DNA of 64,000 nucleotides from Paracoccus zhejiangensis (GTDB lineage Bacteria; Pseudomonadota; Alphaproteobacteria; Rhodobacterales; Rhodobacteraceae): assembly GCF_002847445.1 (NCBI RefSeq), contig NZ_CP025430.1, positions 1,054,001-1,118,000 on the forward strand, given 5' to 3'. Below the pieces are notes generated by a model. The model was not told where the DNA came from. It ran no database searches and worked only from the letters and a program-made list of their open reading frames with translations. The first letter of the stretch is position 1, and every line of letters starts with the position of its first letter. A program made the translations under genes and the position numbers. Shown in pieces: positions 9,352 to 18,182 of this stretch.

Positions 9352-9388
9352 TCATACAGCATATGCCCGCAAGGCAGTAATCATACAA
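9352..9388 (-). promoter_or_regulatory. Putative autoregulated promoter of first gntR with two operator words
   Basis: Read on the minus strand, TTGTAT (9388-9383) and CATATG (9365-9360) are 17 bases apart. One TGTATGA word (9387-9381) overlaps the -35 box and a second (9358-9352) lies just past the -10 box. This is the arrangement expected for autorepression. Confidence 0.45.
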
Positions 9389-9469
9389 GTGTTTCGCAGG
9401 AAAGCGCGCCCCGACGCTGCGATCGGGCGCAACTTCGGCCCTGTCCTGTCACCCGCAGGCCGATTTTCC

Positions 9470-9518
9470 TTGACCGCCACCAGATATCAGATGATAAGCC
9501 ACATGTTGTCATACATGT
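9470..9518 (+). promoter_or_regulatory. Putative kduI promoter with GntR operator at the start site
   Basis: TTGACC (9470-9475) and GATAAG (9493-9498) are 17 bases apart. The operator-like word TGTCATACA (9507-9515) sits where transcription would start, inside the inverted repeat ACATG...CATGT (9501-9518). A FadR-type repressor bound there would block initiation. Confidence 0.5.
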
Positions 9519-9536
9519 GAATGAGGAGAGGCCCGG

Positions 9537-10361
9537 ATGCTTCACGTCGAAACCCGCCATGCCATCCACCCGGAGCACGCGAAAGCAATGGATACGGCCG
9601 CCCTCCGGACGAGTTTCCTCGCCTCGGACATGTTCCGCGACGGCGAGATCCGGCTGATCTATACCCATTACGACCGCTTCGTCATGGGCGGCGCGGTGCC
9701 GGCGGGGGGCGAACTGGTGCTGGACCAGGTGGCCGAGACCAAGACGCCCAATTTCCTCGACCGGCGCGAACTGGGCGTTGTCAATATCGGCGGGACCGGG
9801 ACGGTCAGCGCCGGCGGCGAGACCTTTACGCTGGAACGTGGCGATGTGCTCTATCTCGGCATGGGTGCCGGGCCGGTCAGCTTTGCCGGAGACGGCCGCT
9901 TTTACCTGACCTCGGCGCCGGCCCATAGAACCTGCCCCAATCGCCTGATCCGGCTGGCCGACAGCAAGGAAGTCAAGCTCGGCGCAACCGAGACTTCGAA
10001 CAAGCGCACCATCAACCAGTTCATCCACCCGCTGGTCATGGACAGCTGCCAGCTGATCCTCGGCTATACCACGCTGGAAGATGGATCGGTCTGGAACACC
10101 ATCCCGAGCCATATCCACGACCGGCGGATGGAGGCCTATCTGTACTTCGGGATGGAACCGCAATCGCGCGTGCTGCACCTGATGGGCGAGCCGCAGGAGA
10201 CGCGGCACCTGTTCATCGGCAACGAGGAAGGCGCGATCTCGCCACCCTGGTCGGTGCATTCCGGCGCGGGGATCGGCAGCTATACCTTCATCTGGGCCAT
10301 GGCCGGCGACAATGTCGACTATACCGACATGGACTTCATCCAGCCGGAGGATCTGCGGTGA
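9537..10361 (+). CDS. kduI: 5-dehydro-4-deoxy-D-glucuronate isomerase
   Basis: This is a 274-residue KduI, close to the family's usual 278. The enzyme interconverts 5-keto-4-deoxyuronate, made from unsaturated uronates, and 3-deoxy-glycero-2,5-hexodiulosonate. The cupin-fold zinc site is visible as IPSHIHDRRMEAYLYF (two His and a Glu), with the last His in PPWSVHSGAG. TSNKRTINQFIHP and CQLILGYT are also typical. AGGAGAGG lies just before the ATG. The stop overlaps the GTG start of kduD, so the two pathway enzymes are co-translated. Confidence 0.95.
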   Translation: MLHVETRHAIHPEHAKAMDTAALRTSFLASDMFRDGEIRLIYTHYDRFVMGGAVPAGGELVLDQVAETKTPNFLDRRELGVVNIGGTGTVSAGGETFTLERGDVLYLGMGAGPVSFAGDGRFYLTSAPAHRTCPNRLIRLADSKEVKLGATETSNKRTINQFIHPLVMDSCQLILGYTTLEDGSVWNTIPSHIHDRRMEAYLYFGMEPQSRVLHLMGEPQETRHLFIGNEEGAISPPWSVHSGAGIGSYTFIWAMAGDNVDYTDMDFIQPEDLR

Positions 10362-11098
10362 ACCCCTTCTCGCTTGCGGGTCGCAAGGCGCTGGTCACCG
10401 GCGCGAATACCGGTCTGGGTCAGGCCATTGCCATTGGGCTGGCCGCGGCCGGGGCCGAGGTCATCTGCGCCGCGCGCCGCGACTGCGACGAGACGCTGCG
10501 GCTGATCGCGGCAGCGGGCGGCACCGGCAGTTACCTGCGGCTCGATTTCGCCGATCCGATGGCGGCGCGGGATGTGTTCGGCGGCGCAGGTTTCGACATT
10601 CTGGTGAACAATGCCGGCATCATCCGCCGCGCCGATGCGGTGGAGTTCTCGGAAGCCGATTGGGATGACGTGATCGACGTGAACCTGAAGGCGCTGTTCT
10701 TCACCTGCCAGGCCTTCGCCCGCGATTGCCTCGCCCGTGGCGCGGCGGGCAAGATCGTCAACATCGCCTCGCTCTTGAGTTTTCAGGGCGGCATCCGCGT
10801 GCCCAGCTATACCGCCAGCAAGCATGGCGTGGCCGGGCTGACCAAGCTGATGGCCAATGAATGGGCAGCGAAGGGGATCAACGTCAACGCCATCGCGCCC
10901 GGATACATCGAGACCAACAATACCGAGGCCCTGCGCGCCGACGCCGATCGCAACCGCGCCATTCTGGACCGCATCCCCGCCGGTCGCTGGGGCCGCCCCG
11001 AGGATATCGCCGGCACCGCCACCTTCCTCTGCTCGGACGCTGCCGGTTACCTGCATGGCGTGGTGCTGAATGTCGACGGGGGCTGGATGGCCAGATAA
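10358..11098 (+). CDS. kduD: 2-deoxy-D-gluconate 3-dehydrogenase (SDR family)
   Basis: This is a 246-residue short-chain dehydrogenase. In the uronate pathway KduD reduces the KduI product to 2-keto-3-deoxygluconate using NAD(P)H. The cofactor loop is TGANTGLGQ (residues about 13-21), NNAGIIRR follows, and the catalytic YTASKHG lies near residue 150. The GTG start overlaps the kduI stop (GTGA). The assignment rests on this pairing as well as on the sequence, since SDR specificity is hard to read directly. Confidence 0.9.
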   Translation: MNPFSLAGRKALVTGANTGLGQAIAIGLAAAGAEVICAARRDCDETLRLIAAAGGTGSYLRLDFADPMAARDVFGGAGFDILVNNAGIIRRADAVEFSEADWDDVIDVNLKALFFTCQAFARDCLARGAAGKIVNIASLLSFQGGIRVPSYTASKHGVAGLTKLMANEWAAKGINVNAIAPGYIETNNTEALRADADRNRAILDRIPAGRWGRPEDIAGTATFLCSDAAGYLHGVVLNVDGGWMAR

Positions 11099-11099
11099 C

Positions 11100-12090
<991 letters not shown>

Positions 12091-12098
12091 GGGCGGCA

Positions 12099-13163
12099 AT
12101 GACCGGGCCTCGCCAGATCACCGAAGACAACCGTATCCCCGCGCTGATCGCCCTTGCGGCGCGGCGCGGGTTTTCGCATGGCTGGCGCGAGGGGCTGGAC
12201 CCCAAGGAATGGCGCGAGAGGGGACTGGCGCTGATGCGCGATCTGGCGCTGCCTGATCTGCCCATGTCTGCGCCGGCTTGGACCGTCGAGGCCGAAGAGG
12301 ATCGCGGCACGCATCTGCTGCAATCGCTGACACTGCATCTGGCGGAGGGCTGGGACGCCCCGGCCCTGTTCCTGCGGCCCAAGACCTCTGCCCCCTGCCC
12401 GGCCGTGCTGATGCTGCACGATCACGGCTCGGAATTTGCACTTGGCAAGGAGAAATGCCTGACCCCGCCGGGACCCAGCGACCCACGTGTCGCGGCTTGG
12501 GCGGATCGCTTCTTCGGCGGGCAAGTTCCGGGCGACGAGTTGGCGCGGCGCGGCTTTGCGGTGCTGGCGGCGGATGCGCCGGGCTGGGGCGAGCGTCCCG
12601 GCAATGGCTACGAGGCGCAGCAGGCGCTGGCGGCGAACCTGATGGCGATCGGCATGAGTCCGGCCGGGCTGATGGCCTGGGAGGATGCGCGGGCGGTGGA
12701 AATTCTGGCGCAACTGCCGGGGGTCGAGTCAGGCCGGATCGCGGCGGTCGGGTTCTCGCTTGGCGGATTTCGCAGCTGGCAGGTGGCCGCGCTGTCGCCG
12801 CAGGTACGCGCCGCTGTTTCCATGTCGTGGATGGCCAGCCTGCCGGCCCTGCTGGTTCCCGGCAACAACCAGACACGCGGGCAATCCGCTTTCTGGATGA
12901 CCCATCCGGTGCTGATGCGGCATCTGGACCTGCCGGACATCGCCGCCCTTGCCGCGCCGAAACCGCTCTGGGTCGAGGTCGGGCGTGCGGATCACCTGTT
13001 TCCCGACGCCGCCGTCGATCCGGCCTATGCCAAGCTGCGCAGCGTCTGGACGGCATGGGGCGCGGCGGAGCACCTGTCGCTGCATCGCCCCGAAACCGGC
13101 CACAGCTTTCTGCCCGACCGGCAGGCGGCGGCCTTCGACTGGCTGCAGGTCGCGCTGGCCTGA
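12099..13163 (+). CDS. Alpha/beta hydrolase, acetyl-ester or lactone type unknown
   Basis: This is a 354-residue cytoplasmic hydrolase with no signal peptide. The nucleophile elbow is VGFSLGGF (residues about 218-225). The likely acid is in VEVGRADHLFP and the His in RPETGHSFLP, which completes the triad. The oxyanion side reads LMLHDHGSEF. It resembles dienelactone-hydrolase or acetyl-xylan-esterase-like families, so deacetylation of a sugar or opening of a lactone is plausible. It starts 8 bases after kdgD and is probably in the same transcript. The substrate is inferred from context only. Confidence 0.7.
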   Translation: MTGPRQITEDNRIPALIALAARRGFSHGWREGLDPKEWRERGLALMRDLALPDLPMSAPAWTVEAEEDRGTHLLQSLTLHLAEGWDAPALFLRPKTSAPCPAVLMLHDHGSEFALGKEKCLTPPGPSDPRVAAWADRFFGGQVPGDELARRGFAVLAADAPGWGERPGNGYEAQQALAANLMAIGMSPAGLMAWEDARAVEILAQLPGVESGRIAAVGFSLGGFRSWQVAALSPQVRAAVSMSWMASLPALLVPGNNQTRGQSAFWMTHPVLMRHLDLPDIAALAAPKPLWVEVGRADHLFPDAAVDPAYAKLRSVWTAWGAAEHLSLHRPETGHSFLPDRQAAAFDWLQVALA

Positions 13164-13167
13164 AGGC

Positions 13168-13224
13168 TTGCGCGACGCCCTGTGCCGCGCTACCACTCGG
13201 ACATGATTGCCAACCTGTCAGACA
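13168..13224 (+). promoter_or_regulatory. Putative promoter and operator of second gntR gene
   Basis: TTGCGC (13168-13173) and TACCAC (13191-13196) are 17 bases apart. The palindrome-like word TGTCAGACA lies at 13216-13224, downstream of the expected start and just before the gene, as in an autorepressed regulator. Confidence 0.4.
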
Positions 13225-13240
13225 TTCCCGCGAGGCCATG

Positions 13241-13981
13241 ATGCGCACGCTCTCCCACCTGATGCCCGCGCCCGCCTCTCTGGCCGAGCAGATCGCCGAC
13301 GGGCTGCGCCGCGAGATCGAGGCAGGCCAGTTTCAGCCGGGCGACAAGCTGCCCAGTGAGAACGAGCTGACGCGCATCCATTCGGTCAGCCGCACCGTGG
13401 TGCGCGAGGCCATTGCCGGGCTGCGTGCCGACGGGCTGGTCGAGGCCCGCAAGGGCGCGGGGGTCTTCGTACTGGATCTCAGCGCCCGCCCCGCGCGCCC
13501 CTTTGACGATCTGGCGACGGCGCGGATTTCCTCGGTCATCGAGCTGCTGGAACTGCGCACGGCCTGCGAGATCGAGGCCGCTGCGCTTGCCGCCGCCCGC
13601 CGCTCGCCCGCGCAGCTTGAATCCATTCTCGACGCCCATCGCGCGGTGGGCGATTGCCTTCAGGCGGATCAGCCCACCCGCGATGCCGATTTCGCCTTTC
13701 ACCTCGCCATTGCCGAGGCCACCCAGAACCGGCGCTTTCCCGAGTTCCTGCAGCTGATCCGTGGCGGCATCATCTCGCGCGGCGACCTGCAAGGCGCGCA
13801 GCCGGGGGCGCGGCCGAAAGATTACAATCAGTCGCTGCAGCAGGAACATGGCGCCATTGTCGATGCGATCATGGAGGCCGATGCCGAGGCGGCTCGCGAC
13901 CGGATGCGGCAGCATCTGCGCGGCAGCCTGGAACGCTACAAGCTGCTGCTGCGCCATCGGCAAAGCAGTGCCGAGGCGTGA
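13241..13981 (+). CDS. GntR family regulator, FadR subfamily (second of two)
   Basis: This is a 246-residue paralog of the regulator at 8587. The winged helix has GDKLPSENELTRIHSVSRTV and VREAIAGLRADGLVEARKG. The FCD domain has DADFAFHLAIAEA, EHGAIVDA and MRQHL, which carry the metal-site residues. Two adjacent ATG codons exist (13238 and 13241); GAGG at 13232-13235 is better spaced for 13241. TGTCWGACA words occur before this gene, before the ABC transporter operon and between the dehydratase and TauE genes, so it is the likely regulator of all three. Confidence 0.88.
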   Translation: MRTLSHLMPAPASLAEQIADGLRREIEAGQFQPGDKLPSENELTRIHSVSRTVVREAIAGLRADGLVEARKGAGVFVLDLSARPARPFDDLATARISSVIELLELRTACEIEAAALAAARRSPAQLESILDAHRAVGDCLQADQPTRDADFAFHLAIAEATQNRRFPEFLQLIRGGIISRGDLQGAQPGARPKDYNQSLQQEHGAIVDAIMEADAEAARDRMRQHLRGSLERYKLLLRHRQSSAEA

Positions 13982-13988
13982 TCGATAC

Positions 13989-14038
13989 TTGTCATATAAC
14001 TTGATCTGATATATCCGATGGCTCAAACTAACCATCGG
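13989..14038 (+). promoter_or_regulatory. Operator-like word and hairpin before the kdgF-like cupin gene
   Basis: TTGTCATATAAC (13989-14000) resembles the operator word in front of kduI. CCGATGG (14015-14021) and CCATCGG (14032-14038) form a 7-bp stem with a 10-base loop. The stem takes in the first bases of the GGAG ribosome-binding site (14037-14040). A role in translation control is possible but unproven. Confidence 0.35.
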
Positions 14039-14046
14039 AGACTCAG

Positions 14047-14361
14047 ATGCCCCTGCCCCAGTATCCCGTCCATCACCCGTCGCAAGGCGTCGCCCGCCAA
14101 GTTCTGTCCGAGAACCCGGATCTGATGGTCGTCTCCTTCCGCTTCGACACCGGCGCAAGTGGCGCGCTGCACCGGCATCCGCATGTGCAATCGACCTATG
14201 TCGCCAGCGGCCGTTTCCGGTTTTTCCGTGATGGCGTGGCGCATGAGATCAAAGCCGGCGACAGTCTGGTGATGGCCGGAAATGTCGAACATGGCTGCGA
14301 ATGCCTCGAGGCCGGCGAGCTGATCGACTGCTTCAGCCCGCGCCGGGATGATTTTCTCTAG
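14047..14361 (+). CDS. kdgF: Cupin protein, KdgF-like
   Basis: This is a 104-residue single-domain cupin. The metal-binding motif HRHPHVQSTYVASG (residues about 39-52) supplies two His and a Gln, and GNVEHGCE near residue 80 supplies the last His. The pattern matches KdgF, which speeds conversion of 4,5-unsaturated monouronates into their linear keto form just before KduI. The length (about 110 in the family), the HxHPHxQ pattern and the location beside kduI/kduD favour KdgF, although small cupins are easy to misassign. Confidence 0.72.
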   Translation: MPLPQYPVHHPSQGVARQVLSENPDLMVVSFRFDTGASGALHRHPHVQSTYVASGRFRFFRDGVAHEIKAGDSLVMAGNVEHGCECLEAGELIDCFSPRRDDFL

Positions 14362-14380
14362 CCGGTCCCGGCCGATTCAC

Positions 14381-14429
14381 TTGACAGACATGCCATAACT
14401 TGTCAGACATGATGGCAAGCCTGTCAGAT
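14381..14429 (+). promoter_or_regulatory. Operator cluster upstream of ABC transporter operon
   Basis: TGTCAGACA is exact at 14401-14409. The related words TGACAGACA (14382-14390) and TGTCAGATT (14422-14430) flank it at about 20-base steps. TTGACA at 14381-14386 could be the -35 box; no convincing -10 box was found. The array fits binding of the second GntR regulator. Confidence 0.45.
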
Positions 14430-14467
14430 TCGTTTCCGCCGCCAGGTCGCGGCGAAGGGAGGAACCC

Positions 14468-15490
14468 GTGCTGACCGAATATCCCCGCCTGCGCAGCGCT
14501 CTGGGTCAAGCGACCACCATCGCGGTCACCCTGCTTGGCCTTCTGCTGCTGACCTTCATCATTGGCCGGATGATGCCGGCCGATCCGGTCCGCGCCATTG
14601 TCGGCGAGGATGCCTCGCGCGAGACCTATGAGCAGGTCTTCAACCAGCTTGGCCTTGACCGCCCGGTCTGGGAACAGTTCCTGCGCTACCTGGGCGACGT
14701 GTTCAGCGGCGATTTCGGCACCTCGATCCGCACCGGCCAGCCGGTGATCAACGACATCCTGCACGTGATGCCCGCGACCATTGAACTCGCCACGCTGGCG
14801 ATCCTCATCGGAGCCGGTCTGGGCGTGCCCCTGGGCGTGATCGCGGCGGTGAACAAGGATCGCTGGCCGGATCATGTGGTGCGGGTCTTCAGCCTTTTCG
14901 GTCATTCCATGCCGATCTTCTGGACCGGGATGATCGCGCTGATCATCTTCTATGCCAAGCTGGGCTGGGTCGGCGGTTCGGGGCGGATGAGCCAGTTCTA
15001 TATCGGCATGGTCCCCGACCGCACCGGCTTCCTGCTGATCGACAGCCTCTTGGCCGGGCAGATGGACGTGTTCTGGTCGGCGATCAACCACCTGATCCTG
15101 CCCGCCGCGCTGCTGGGTTATTCCTCCTCGGCCTATATCACCCGGATGACCCGCAGCTTCATGCTGGACCAGCTGGGTCAGGAATACATGACCACGGCGC
15201 GGGTGAAGGGCCTGTCGAAGCGGCAGACGATCTGGCACCACGCCTTCGGCAATATCAAGGTGCAGCTGGTGACCATCGTGGCGCTGGCCTATGGCGGGCT
15301 CCTCGAGGGTGCGGTGCTGATCGAGACGGTCTTTGGCTGGCCAGGCTTCGGCCAGTACCTGACCAACAACCTGATCATCGGCGACATGAACGCGGTGATG
15401 ACCTGCGTGCTGATCGTCGGCGTCATCTTCATCGCCCTGAACCTTCTCTCGGACCTTCTCTACCGTGTCTTTGACCCGAGGACGAAATGA
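14468..15490 (+). CDS. ABC transporter permease, DppB/OppB type
   Basis: This is a 340-residue inner-membrane permease of the peptide/nickel/opine family. An N-terminal membrane segment lies at residues about 13-35 (ATTIAVTLLGLLLLTFIIG). The middle holds the channel helices, and the conserved ATPase-coupling loop runs through MTTARVKGLSKRQTIWHHA. The first of four co-directed transporter genes, it overlaps the next by 4 bases (ATGA). The gene follows the GntR operator cluster, and its likely binding protein is encoded on the facing strand at 18183. Such transporters also carry oligosaccharides and sugar acids. Confidence 0.9.
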   Translation: MLTEYPRLRSALGQATTIAVTLLGLLLLTFIIGRMMPADPVRAIVGEDASRETYEQVFNQLGLDRPVWEQFLRYLGDVFSGDFGTSIRTGQPVINDILHVMPATIELATLAILIGAGLGVPLGVIAAVNKDRWPDHVVRVFSLFGHSMPIFWTGMIALIIFYAKLGWVGGSGRMSQFYIGMVPDRTGFLLIDSLLAGQMDVFWSAINHLILPAALLGYSSSAYITRMTRSFMLDQLGQEYMTTARVKGLSKRQTIWHHAFGNIKVQLVTIVALAYGGLLEGAVLIETVFGWPGFGQYLTNNLIIGDMNAVMTCVLIVGVIFIALNLLSDLLYRVFDPRTK

Positions 15491-16374
15491 CCGATCTTCC
15501 CCTGCCGACCCGCCGTATCCCCGGCCCCCTGCTGGCGCTGCGCAACATCCTGACCTTCCTGATCCGCCAGCCCACCTCGGCCTTCGGCCTGATCGTGCTG
15601 GCGGTGCTGATCCTGACGGCGATCTTCGCGCCGCTGATCGCCACGCATGATCCCTATGTGCAGGACCTGAACAACGTGCTTGCCGCGCCGGGGAACGGCC
15701 ATCTCTTCGGCACGGACGAGCTGGGCCGCGACATCTTCAGCCGCTTGGTCTGGGGCGCGCGGATCACCCTGACGATCATCTTCCTCGTGACCATCGTCGT
15801 CGGCCCGCTGGGGCTGCTGGTCGGCACCACCTCGGGCTATTTCGGCGGACGCTTCGACACGGTGATGATGCGTATCACCGACATCTTCCTGTCCTTCCCC
15901 TCGCTGATCCTGTCGCTGGCCTTTGTCGCCGCCCTTGGCCCCAGCCTCAACAATGCCATCATCGCCATCGGCCTGACCAGCTGGCCGCCGATCGCGCGGC
16001 TGGCGCGGGCCGAGACCATGACCTTCCGGAAGGCCGATTACATCGCCGCCGCGCGGCTGCAGGGCGCCTCGCCGATGCGGATCATCCTGAAGTCCATCGT
16101 GCCGATGTGCCTACCCTCGGTGATGATCCGGCTGACGCTGAACATGGCCACGGTGATCCTGACCGCCGCCGGCCTCGGCTTCCTGGGCCTTGGCGCGCAG
16201 CCGCCGCTGCCCGAATGGGGCGCGATGATCGCCACCGGCCGGCGCTACATGATCGACAGCTGGTGGCTGGTGACTTTCCCCGGCCTCGCGATCCTGACCG
16301 TCAGCCTCGCCTTCAACCTCTTGGGTGACGGTCTGCGCGACGCCCTTGACCCGAAGCAGATGAACCGGAGGTAA
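15487..16374 (+). CDS. ABC transporter permease, DppC/OppC type
   Basis: This is a 295-residue partner permease. The first membrane segment (residues about 31-52) is followed by the typical periplasmic HPFGTDELGRD-like stretch, here LFGTDELGRDIFSRLVWGAR. The coupling loop reads YIAAARLQGASPMRII. Five or six membrane segments are recognisable. It overlaps the upstream permease gene by 4 bases and is 3 bases from the ATPase gene, so the operon is tightly packed. Confidence 0.9.
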   Translation: MTDLPLPTRRIPGPLLALRNILTFLIRQPTSAFGLIVLAVLILTAIFAPLIATHDPYVQDLNNVLAAPGNGHLFGTDELGRDIFSRLVWGARITLTIIFLVTIVVGPLGLLVGTTSGYFGGRFDTVMMRITDIFLSFPSLILSLAFVAALGPSLNNAIIAIGLTSWPPIARLARAETMTFRKADYIAAARLQGASPMRIILKSIVPMCLPSVMIRLTLNMATVILTAAGLGFLGLGAQPPLPEWGAMIATGRRYMIDSWWLVTFPGLAILTVSLAFNLLGDGLRDALDPKQMNRR

Positions 16375-16377
16375 GCC

Positions 16378-17214
16378 ATGGACCCCATCCTTGACGTGCA
16401 GAACCTTGCCATCCGCTATGCCGGTTCCCCGGTGGATGCCGTGCGAGGCGTCAGCTTCACCCTTGGCCGCGAGCGCCTTGGCATCGTCGGCGAAAGCGGC
16501 TCGGGCAAGTCGACCGTGGGCCGGGCGCTGCTGAAACTGCTGCCCGGCGCCAAGATCAGCGCCGACCGCATCCGCTTCGAGGATCTGGACCTGCTGGCGC
16601 AGTCCGAGGCCGAGATGCTGAAGATCCGCGGCCGGCGCATGTCGATGATCCTGCAGGACCCGAAATTCTCGCTGAACCCGATCCACCGGGTCGGCGATCA
16701 GGTGGCCGAGACCTATCTGCGGCATTTCCCGGCCTCACGGACCGTCGCCAAGGCCAAGACGCTGGAAATGCTGGAAGCGGTGAAGATCCGCGACCCCGAG
16801 CGGGTCCATGACCTCTATCCGCACGAGATCTCGGGCGGCATGGGCCAGCGGGTGATGATCGCCATGATGCTGCTGGCAGACCCCGATCTGGTCATCGCTG
16901 ACGAGCCGACCAGCGCGCTCGATGTGACCGTGCGGTTGCAGGTCCTGAACATCCTCGACGGGCTGGTGCGCGATCGCGGCATCGGGCTGATCATGATTTC
17001 GCACGACCTGAACCTGGTGCGGAATTTCTGCGACCGGGTGCTGATCATGTATGCGGGCCGGGTGGTCGAAACGCTGAACGCGGCGGATATGGACAAGGCC
17101 CAGCATCCCTATACCCGCGGCCTTCTGGCCGCGCAGCCGCGCATTGGCGGCGGTCGAAAGCCGCTGGCCGTGCTGGATCGTCGCCCCGAATGGAAAGAGG
17201 AGGCCGTGCTGTGA
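16378..17214 (+). CDS. ABC transporter ATP-binding protein, DppD type
   Basis: This is a 278-residue ATPase. Walker A is GESGSGKST (residues about 38-46), the signature is ISGGMGQRV, Walker B is LVIADEPTSALD, and the H-loop His is in MISHDLNLV. It is shorter than the typical 320-330 residue DppD/OppD and lacks much of the Cys-rich C-terminal oligopeptide region, though HPYTRGLLAAQP is kept. The stop overlaps the GTG start of the next ATPase (GTGA). Confidence 0.9.
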   Translation: MDPILDVQNLAIRYAGSPVDAVRGVSFTLGRERLGIVGESGSGKSTVGRALLKLLPGAKISADRIRFEDLDLLAQSEAEMLKIRGRRMSMILQDPKFSLNPIHRVGDQVAETYLRHFPASRTVAKAKTLEMLEAVKIRDPERVHDLYPHEISGGMGQRVMIAMMLLADPDLVIADEPTSALDVTVRLQVLNILDGLVRDRGIGLIMISHDLNLVRNFCDRVLIMYAGRVVETLNAADMDKAQHPYTRGLLAAQPRIGGGRKPLAVLDRRPEWKEEAVL

Positions 17215-17972
17215 CCAAATCCGTCGAGATCAAGGACCTGTCGATCACCTTCGGGGTCGGCCCCTCCGCCGTGAAGGTTCTGCCGGGCGTTACCTTCTCG
17301 GTCGCGCCGGGCGAATGCTTTGGCCTTGTCGGCGAAAGCGGCTCGGGCAAGTCCACGGTGCTGCGCTGCGTCTCGATGCTGACCGATTTCTGGCAGGGCG
17401 AGGTGCGGATCGACGGCCAAAGCGTCCGCGATCTGCCGCAGCAGCAGCGCTGCCGGCAATTGCAGATGGTGTTTCAGGACCCCTATGGCAGCCTGCATCC
17501 GCGGCAATCGGTCCGCACGGTGCTGTCGGAACCCCTGCGCATCCACGGCATCGGTGACCGCGAGGCGCGGATGCGCGCGGCGATGGTCGATGTCGGTCTG
17601 CCGGTCGATTTCCTCGACCGCTTTCCGCACCAGCTGTCCGGTGGCCAGCGCCAGCGCGTCGCCATTGCCCGCGCGCTGATCCTCGAACCCTCGGTGCTGC
17701 TGCTGGACGAGCCGACCTCGGCCCTCGATGTCTCGGTGCAGGCCGAGATCCTGAACCTCTTGGCGCGGCTGCGCGAGGAGCGTGGCTTCACCTATATCAT
17801 GGTGACCCATGATCTGGCGGTGGTCGACCACATGTGCGACCGCTTCGCCGTCATGCTGCATGGCGAGATCACCGAGATCCTGCCGCGCGAGGCGATCCCC
17901 GGCAACGGCGCGAGCCATCCCTATGCGCGCGAGCTGATCGGGGCCTCGCTGGAATATGAGGGGCTGATGTAG
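17211..17972 (+). CDS. ABC transporter ATP-binding protein, DppF type
   Basis: This is a 253-residue second ATPase. Walker A is GESGSGKST, the signature LSGGQRQRVAIARAL, Walker B VLLLDEPTSALD, and the H-loop MVTHDLAVV. It closes the transporter operon and pairs with the preceding ATPase to form the usual heterodimer of DppBCDF systems. The start is GTG at 17211, overlapping the upstream stop; an ATG at 17190 lies inside the upstream gene and would add residues foreign to the family. A terminator follows 25 bases later. Confidence 0.9.
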   Translation: MTKSVEIKDLSITFGVGPSAVKVLPGVTFSVAPGECFGLVGESGSGKSTVLRCVSMLTDFWQGEVRIDGQSVRDLPQQQRCRQLQMVFQDPYGSLHPRQSVRTVLSEPLRIHGIGDREARMRAAMVDVGLPVDFLDRFPHQLSGGQRQRVAIARALILEPSVLLLDEPTSALDVSVQAEILNLLARLREERGFTYIMVTHDLAVVDHMCDRFAVMLHGEITEILPREAIPGNGASHPYARELIGASLEYEGLM

Positions 17973-17997
17973 GGCAGCGCCCAAGCACAGCAGCAAT

Positions 17998-18024
17998 GGC
18001 CGCGCCGAAGGGTGCGGCCTTTTG
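17998..18024 (+). terminator. Rho-independent terminator of ABC transporter operon
   Basis: GGCCGCGCC (17998-18006) pairs with GGTGCGGCC (18011-18019) around a GAAG loop, with one G-T pair in a 9-bp stem. TTTTGG follows. Confidence 0.75.
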
Positions 18025-18121
18025 GCTTGGATCGCCGAAGGACCCCGGCCCGGAACGAGGCACGCAGTGCCGCCGGGCCAGCGCCGGCCCGTCCCCCGGG
18101 CTGGCGCTGGCCCTCAGTTGC

Positions 18122-18156
18122 ACAAACCAAAACGGGCGCATCCTGCGATGCGCCCG
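18122..18156 (-). terminator. Terminator of binding-protein operon
   Basis: CGGGCGCAT (18133-18141) and ATGCGCCCG (18148-18156) form a perfect 9-bp stem with a 6-base loop. Read on the minus strand it is followed by TTTTGGTTTG, so it ends the transcript of the gene at 18183-19781. Confidence 0.8.
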
Positions 18157-18182
18157 TCTCCGGGGGGAAACTGAACCCGGGA

